The notes under the pieces are model-generated. The model worked only from the letters and a program-made list of their open reading frames with translations, had not been told where the DNA came from and searched no databases. This document shows, in pieces, positions 58,135 to 64,000 of a stretch of 64,000 nt of DNA. The translations under genes were made by a program, and so were the position numbers. The stretch is from assembly GCA_028751875.1 (NCBI GenBank), contig CM054145.1, positions 9,557,974 to 9,621,973 on the forward strand, written 5' to 3'. Each line of letters opens with the position of its first letter. The stretch's first letter is position 1. The stretch is from Rapana venosa (Eukaryota; Mollusca; Gastropoda; Neogastropoda; Muricidae).

Positions 58135-58400
58135 GCTGCACTGAAAATCAATGCTAAGTCACCAGCTGTAGTTTCATGCAGATAGCCGCTGTTAAAAGTG
58201 AACACCGCTAAAGCTGCGGTCCCACATGGATCACTCTGAACTCCAACGTGTGTATCTCTAAAAAGTCATACCGATAACTGAAATCTGTTTTTTTTTTGTG
58301 TCTTGTTAGTATGATCTCTTCTTTTAGATTTACACCTTAAATCTCATTTCTGAATTTTGACCTTTGTCCATGATTTTTTGCCTATACCTCACATATGAAA
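58135..58400 (+). mobile_element. Dispersed repeat D (copy 2)
   Basis: Same as 41780-42045. Confidence 0.55.
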
Positions 58401-58859
58401 AAATTAAAAGCAAAGTCGAGTACTGCATTAACAATCCAGGATAGACAGCTTGTTGTTCATGTGTAAACAATCAAAACAGCAAAAAGTAATACGTTTACAT
58501 CTTACTATCGTCGAATGCTTTGACCAGCACACAACTGCTCTCTATTATACAAGCAAAAATGCAATTGCGCTGCTGTTAAGTGCCTGGCAAGTCCAGGCCT
58601 AGTGAAGACCGACTTCGGCGAGGAGAGAATGTTACCTTCAAGTATTTCTGGGGAAAAAGGCAGTAGAAAGACCATGAAAGACAGAAAACAGATGAAAAGG
58701 TTACAGGAAGAAAACAGGACCAAAGCAGAAACAAAAGAGGGGAGAAAAAGGAATTCCTAACACAGAATGGGGGGATGCTATCTATACCGACAGGCCCCCT
58801 AGCATCCCATAATGTTTAACAACAGAAAAGGTGTCCGCAGTCTTTTTTCTTCTAGCGTC

Positions 58860-59311
58860 CTAGCATATTGAGAGGCAGGTCCCATCCTCCTCTCCCTCGC
58901 CGTTTTATACCTTCCACTGATCCTTCGATGAGACTATAAACGAGGCCCGTGTTCAAAACGCATGCAGAACATACTTGCGCACATGTTAAATCCTGTTCCG
59001 CTTTTCATAATAGTAATGCATATTGTGTGCCGGTGGAAACAGATGACAAAATTTACAACACCGCATGCACACGGGGACCGGATGTAAAAAAGCACATGAG
59101 TGCTTATTCCATTATCCTCGATATAAAAGAATAAAATTTTAAAAATAAAACCTAAAGAAGCAGGTACCCATTTACAGCTGGGTGAACTGGGGGACTGTGC
59201 TGAAGGCAAGGCACGCAAACGGTCACCCATCCAATTGGTAACCACGCTCAATGCTGCTAAACCTTAGCGTGAAGAAAGCCGAGTCTCTGATCACTGAGCT
59301 AATCCCGAAGT
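58860..59311 (-). mobile_element. SINE family A interrupted by SINE B (copy 2, best family A head)
   Basis: The most regular family A sequence in the window. Minus strand: gggattagctcagtgatcag (tRNA-like A-box region), acgctaaggtttagcagcat and gagcgtggttaccaattgga then tgggtgaccgttt (5S-like, 59219-59265), cagttcacccagctgtaaat, gggtacctgcttctttagg. The SINE B insertion at 58925-59143 then splits off the 3' part. Confidence 0.8.
58925..59143 (+). mobile_element. SINE family B inserted into SINE A (copy 2)
   Basis: Same as 42570-42788. Confidence 0.8.
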
Positions 59312-59377
59312 TAAGATGATCCCGAATTCCCGTGGTTCCCTGTAAGGGAGTTTTTAAAGCTCAGTGTCAACTCACCT

Positions 59378-59577
59378 AGCCCCACAATGCCTCCCAGGTG
59401 GAGACAGCTTGATGAGGAATCCTCATCCACCTGTGCTGATCCCCTCGTCTGTCGATCTGAATCAGCTGTCCTGGTCTGGCCTCTTCCACCATCGCCTTCC
59501 TTGTCAAGACAGCCTGGCCCACATTGTATTAATATATCATACTGCACTGTAGCAAACTACACTGAACTGCACATGTA
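59378..59577. other. Candidate coding exon, strand undecided (copy 2)
   Basis: Same as 43022-43221, offset 16356. Confidence 0.3.
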
Positions 59578-59596
59578 AGTATGACTGCAGTGGAGG

Positions 59597-60051
59597 GTAC
59601 GGGACAGCCTAGTTCGCTAATGATCTGCTGGTTCACAATCCTTTTCAAAGGGATCTTTTCCCCTGAGTTAACATCAGTGCCCGACATCCCACTCCTCTCA
59701 AACGTCCTTGGGATGAGACTGGATAGCCTGTGGGTTATGTGAAGCGCTGGTGATCTGCTGACCCAGTTTGAATCTCATTCAAGAGATTTTTTCCTCTGGA
59801 GTTAACATCAGTATCCGACTCCACAACCCCACAAAAGTCCTTTGGATGAGACTATACAAAACCAAGGTCCCGTGTGTGAAATGCAAGGCAAAACATCTGC
59901 ACACACGTTAAAACCTGCGCTGCTTTTCGTAAGAGTGGGCCATAGTGTGCCAGTGGGAAGAGAGGATAAAACTTACAAAATTGCATACACAATAGGGACT
60001 GGATGTCAGAAAGCATGAGTGCTTATTCCATTATCGTATAAATAAATAAAT
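59597..60051 (+). mobile_element. SINE family B with two heads (copy 2)
   Basis: Same as 43241-43695. Confidence 0.75.
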
Positions 60052-60065
60052 TTTATTTAAAAATA

Positions 60066-60206
60066 TGCAGTGCACAGCTGTCAGTTTCCCCCACTTTCAG
60101 CAGCTATCCATTCCATCTCCTCCCAGCCCAGTGGTGCTGATTATAGCCAGGAACGACCACACTTGTACTGGACTGGGTAAAAGGAAGGGGCATGCTAAAT
60201 TCAGCC
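60066..60206 (-). repeat. Dispersed repeat H (copy 2)
   Basis: Same as 43710-43850 with one single-base difference (cccagtgg against cccaggtgg). Confidence 0.6.
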
Positions 60207-60481
60207 AAAATAAACTTCCGACTGACTGATGTTGATTTGTGCACTGTGAAGTGGAGAAATTGGCTACACATTACTCTGATTGTTGTAACATCACTTTTGT
60301 AGTATTTTACTACCAGCTGACAGACTAGGCTCTAAAACACATATCAGCTATGATGGATAGGGCACAACAGGTCCAAACAACTGTTACATTACAAATGCAC
60401 ATAAAATATATGTATGTATCTCAGCACACAAAGTTACAGTATCAGTTTAAATCCAACATTCAGAATAGGTTGTGTTCTGTC

Positions 60482-60990
60482 AAGCGACAGCTCACAGCCT
60501 TGAGCCAATTGTATGTATGTATGTTTGTCCGTCGTGTCCGACGATGACCTCCAAAACAGCAAGAGGCAGCTGCTGTATTGGAAGCACTGGGCAAGAAATT
60601 TGATTATAGTGGGAAGATGCCTTGCCCACAGTACATCCCCACTCTCTTCGGCCTAAGTGGGCATAAGACAGTCGGCAATAGGAGAAGTTCTCCAAAGGCC
60701 CAATCAGCCCTCCAGGGCGCAGCACATAAGACGTGCGAGTCAAGCCTCCTAAGTCAGATAGTATCATAGTGACACAAAAGACTAGCAGTAAAGTGGAATT
60801 CCATAGTGGGAAAGCCACTGGTCATACAGCCTCTCACTTTGCTGTTGCCCCCAAGCATCAATGTGTTTAATCAAGAACGGTGATAAAGACCAGGCGCTGA
60901 CAGCAAAACACCACACTATAAAAGCTGACACTCTTACAAACATGCAGATGCCTCAGAGTGAAATTCCGGCTGCTCTCAAATGGAACAATA
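60482..60990 (+). mobile_element. Dispersed repeat F (copy 2)
   Basis: Same as 44126-44640 with several small indels, then cut by the gap. Confidence 0.6.
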
Positions 60991-61000
60991 ACTATACCAT

Positions 61001-61500
61001 NNNNNNNNNNNNNNNNNNNNNNNNNNNNNNNNNNNNNNNNNNNNNNNNNNNNNNNNNNNNNNNNNNNNNNNNNNNNNNNNNNNNNNNNNNNNNNNNNNNN
61101 NNNNNNNNNNNNNNNNNNNNNNNNNNNNNNNNNNNNNNNNNNNNNNNNNNNNNNNNNNNNNNNNNNNNNNNNNNNNNNNNNNNNNNNNNNNNNNNNNNNN
61201 NNNNNNNNNNNNNNNNNNNNNNNNNNNNNNNNNNNNNNNNNNNNNNNNNNNNNNNNNNNNNNNNNNNNNNNNNNNNNNNNNNNNNNNNNNNNNNNNNNNN
61301 NNNNNNNNNNNNNNNNNNNNNNNNNNNNNNNNNNNNNNNNNNNNNNNNNNNNNNNNNNNNNNNNNNNNNNNNNNNNNNNNNNNNNNNNNNNNNNNNNNNN
61401 NNNNNNNNNNNNNNNNNNNNNNNNNNNNNNNNNNNNNNNNNNNNNNNNNNNNNNNNNNNNNNNNNNNNNNNNNNNNNNNNNNNNNNNNNNNNNNNNNNNN
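61001..61500. other. Assembly gap (500 N)
   Basis: Exactly 500 N, a conventional fixed-size scaffold gap. The two open frames drawn through it are meaningless. Confidence 0.99.
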
Positions 61501-64000
61501 ATAGGGTGGTGTGTGAGTAGTTGTGGGTGATGTGTAGAGTAGTGGTGGTGTGTAGTAGGTGTGTAGGTTAGGGTGGTGTGTAGTAGGGGTAGTAGGTGGT
61601 GGTGGTAGTAGTGGGGTGGTAGTAGGGTGGTGTGTAGGGAGGTGTGTTGTAGTGGTGGTTGGTAGGTAGGGGAGTGTAGTGGGTGGTTGTTGGTGGGGGT
61701 GTAGGGAGGTGGGTGTAGGTAGTGTTAGGGGAGGTGGGTGAGGTAGGGGGTGGTGGTGTGGGTGTAGGTGGGGGTGTGTGGTAGGGTTTTGGTGGTAGGT
61801 AGTAGTGTGGTGGTAGGTTGTAGTAGTAGTGTGTGGTAGGTGTGTGTGGTGGTGGTGTGTGGTAGTGTGTGGTGGTTGGTAGTGTGGTGGGTGATGTAGT
61901 GGTGGTGGTAGTGTAGTGGTGGTGTGTAGTAGTGGTGGGGTGGGTAGTGTGTGTGTAGTAGTGTGTGGTAGTAGTGGTGGTAGTAGTGGTGGTGTAGAGT
62001 GGTGGTGTTAGTAGTGGTGGTGGTAGGGTAGTGGTGTGTAGTAGTGGTGGTTGGTAGTGTAGTGGTGGTGTGTGTAGGTGTGTGGTTGTAGTGGTGTGGT
62101 GTAGTGGTGGGTGTAGAGTGTGAGGTGGGTGTTGTGGTAGGTAGTATGTGGTGGTATTGTAGTAGTGGTGGTGTAGTAGTAGTGGTGGTGTAGGTAGTGG
62201 TGTGGTAGTAGTGGTGGTGGTAGGTAGTGGTGTGTGGTGGTAGTGTAGTAGGGGTGGTGTAGGGGGGTGGTGGTGGTATGGTGTGGTGGTAGGTGGGTGT
62301 AGTGGTGGTGGTGTAGTGGGTGGTGTTGGTAGGTAGTGGTGGTGGTAGGTAGTGGTGGTGTAGTAGGGGTAGTAGTAGTGGTGGATAGGGGAGTGTAGGT
62401 GGGTGTGTGATAGGTGGTGTGTTGTAGTAGTGTTGTGTGGAGGTATGTAGTGGTGGTGGTAGTAGTGGTGGTAGTGTAGGTTGTGGTAGGTGGTGTGTGG
62501 TAGGGTAGAGTGTGGTGGTAGTAGTTGTGTGTGGTATGTTGTAGGTAGGTGGTATGTAGTGGTGGTGTGTAGTGAGTGGTGTGGTGTGTAGTAGGTGGTG
62601 TGTAGTTGGTGTGGGTGGTATGTAGGTGGTGGTGTAGTAGTGAGTGGGTGGTGGTAGTAGTGGTGGTAGGTGTGTAGGTGGTGGTAGGTAGTGTGTGGTG
62701 GTGGTATAGTAGTGGTGTGGTAGGTAGTAGTGGTGGTGTTGTGTAGTGAGTGGTGGTAGTAGTGTGGTGGTAGGGTGGTGGTAGTAGTGGTGGTGTATGT
62801 AGTGGGGTGGTGGTAGTAGTGGTGGTGGTTGTTAGGGGTAGGTGGTGGTTGGATGGTGGTAGTAGTGGTGGTGGTAGTAGTGGGTGGTGGTGGTAGTGGT
62901 GGTGGTAGGGAGTGGTGGTGGTATGTAGTGGTGGTGGTAGTAGTGGAGGTGGTAGGGTGGTGTGTAGTGGTGGTGGTTTGTATGTGGTGGTGGTGTATAG
63001 GTGGGTGGTGGTAGTAGTGGGTGGTGTGTAGTGGTGGTGTGTAGGTAGTGTGGTGGTAGTAGTGGTGGTGGTATGTAGTGGTGGTGTATGTAGTGTGGGT
63101 AGTAGTGGTGGTGATATGTAGTGGTGGTGTATGTAGTGGTGGTGTATGTAGTGGTGGTATATGTGTGGTGGTGGTATGTAGTGGTGGTGGTACGTAGTGG
63201 TGGTGGTAGTAGTGATGGTGGTATGTAGTGGTGGTGGTAGTGGTGGTGGTAGTAGTGATGGTGGTATGTAGTGGTGGTGGTAGTAGTGTGGTGGTATGTA
63301 GTGGTGGTGGTATGTAGTGGTGGTGGTGTAGTGGTGGTGGTAGTAGTAGTGGTGGTTGTAGTAGCGCTTGGTGGTGAGGTAGTGGTGGGTGGTATGTAGT
63401 GGTGGTGGTATGTAGTGGTGGTGGTATGTAGTGGTGGTGGTAGTAGTGGTGGTGATATGTAGTGGTGGGGTAGGTGTGGTGGTGGTATGTAGTGGTGGTG
63501 GTAGTAGTGGTGGTGGTATGTAGTGGTGGTGGTATGTAGTGGTGGTGGTATGTAGTGGTGGTGGTATGTAGTGGTGGTGGTAGTAGTGGTGGTGATTGTA
63601 GTGGTGGGGTAGGTAGTGGTGGTGGTATGTAGTTTGGGGGGAGTGTGGTGGTGGTTAGTTTTTGGGGGGGGGTATGTAGTGGGGGTGGTATGTAGTGGTG
63701 GGGGTAGGTAGTGGTGGTGGGATGTGTGGTGGGGGGTAGTAAATGGGGGGGTATGTAGTGGTGGGGGTAGGTAGTGGTGGTGGTATGTAGTTTGGGGGTG
63801 GTATGTAGTGGTGGTGGTATGTAGTGGGGGGTAGGTAGTGTGGGGTATGTAGTGGTGGGGGTAGTAGTGTGTGGGGGTATGTAGTGGTGGGGGGTAGTAG
63901 TGGTGGTGGTTTGTAGGTGTATGTTTTTTGGTAGTAGTTTGTGGTGGTGGGAAATAGTGGGGTGGGAGTAGTATAGGTTCTAGTTTGTATGTAGTAGTAG
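61501..64000. repeat. G/T minisatellite (TGG-rich, 15-16-bp unit)
   Basis: Arrayed gtagtggtggtggtat and gtagtagtggtggtg units run to the window end. The array is most regular at 63100-63600, and noisier before 62300 and after 63620, where G and T runs appear. C is nearly absent from the plus strand (isolated cases near 63190 and 63365). It is not the TTAGGG telomere unit. The array is open at the window end, so total length is unknown. Confidence 0.9.

Larger units (their letters stand above)
48460..61000. other. Duplicated segment, copy 2 (of 32105-44644)
   Basis: Starts at the agacaactttc word, which in copy 1 is preceded by different sequence. Copy 2 repeats every element of copy 1 and ends at the N gap. 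In the last 1.8 kb its SINE A and repeat F read more regularly than copy 1 (for example ggtacccatttacagctggg), so copy 2 seems the better consensus there. Unnamed stretches correspond to those listed for copy 1, plus 16355. Confidence 0.85.

Noticed and set aside
32105..61000. Recent biological tandem duplication
   Set aside because: Kept only as an alternative. Identical unstable tracts, shared start base with different flanks, and the gap at the end favour an assembly cause.
60861..61530. Two open frames of about 200 codons
   Set aside because: They run through the N gap and contain only unknown residues.
62829..63014. Gly/Val-rich open frame
   Set aside because: It is a translation of the tggtgg minisatellite.
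61501..64000. CRISPR array or telomere
   Set aside because: There are no fixed repeats with unique spacers, and the unit is not a telomere repeat; the genome context is animal.

Overview
The window is eukaryotic, non-coding, repeat-dense animal DNA, most likely from a mollusc or another lophotrochozoan. The evidence is long CA/GT, GA and G/T-rich satellite tracts, many tRNA-headed SINEs, and a PHD-finger/endonuclease/reverse-transcriptase LINE of the CR1/Jockey type. There is also no operon structure, no dense long ORFs and no ribosome-binding-site logic. The species is inferred, not proven. I find no intact host gene. The only candidates for host coding sequence are two short exon-like stretches (33924-34016 and 43022-43221, each repeated in the second copy of a duplication).

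Layout. (1) About 1-24,920 looks like unpolished long-read consensus: homopolymers are inflated and ORFs are shredded, yet diverged SINEs (families called A, B, C and G here), dispersed repeats (D, E, F, H) and microsatellites can still be recognised. (2) About 16,845-20,720 is a noisy second version of 24,920-32,104. The clean version carries a 3.5-kb LINE (25,532-29,074) and a 49-bp copy of that LINE's tail (29,304-29,352); the noisy version lacks both, which gives filled and empty sites for two insertions. (3) 32,105-44,644 is repeated at 48,460-61,000, apparently base for base over the first ~10.7 kb, with single-base indels in the last ~1.8 kb. Both copies start at the same base after different left flanks, and the second ends at a 500-N gap (61,001-61,500). 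This pattern fits an assembly duplication better than a biological one. (4) 44,645-48,459 is single-copy spacer with a SINE pair, a foldback element and microsatellites. (5) 61,501-64,000 is a G/T-only minisatellite based on a TGG-rich 15-16-bp unit.

The elements form a retrotransposon community. One LINE has decayed but left two insertions in one locus. Several SINE families have Pol III-type heads, and one of them appears to join a tRNA-like head to a 5S-rRNA-like control region. Old C-terminal LINE remnants are also present. I found no previously undescribed multi-gene system. The most interesting biological signals are the tRNA/5S composite SINE, the paired LINE insertion polymorphism, the double-headed SINE B copies, a 27-bp-arm hairpin (40,816-40,886) and a foldback element (45,793-46,049). 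Repeat family letters are local labels, and boundaries in the noisy part are good to roughly 10-20 bases.
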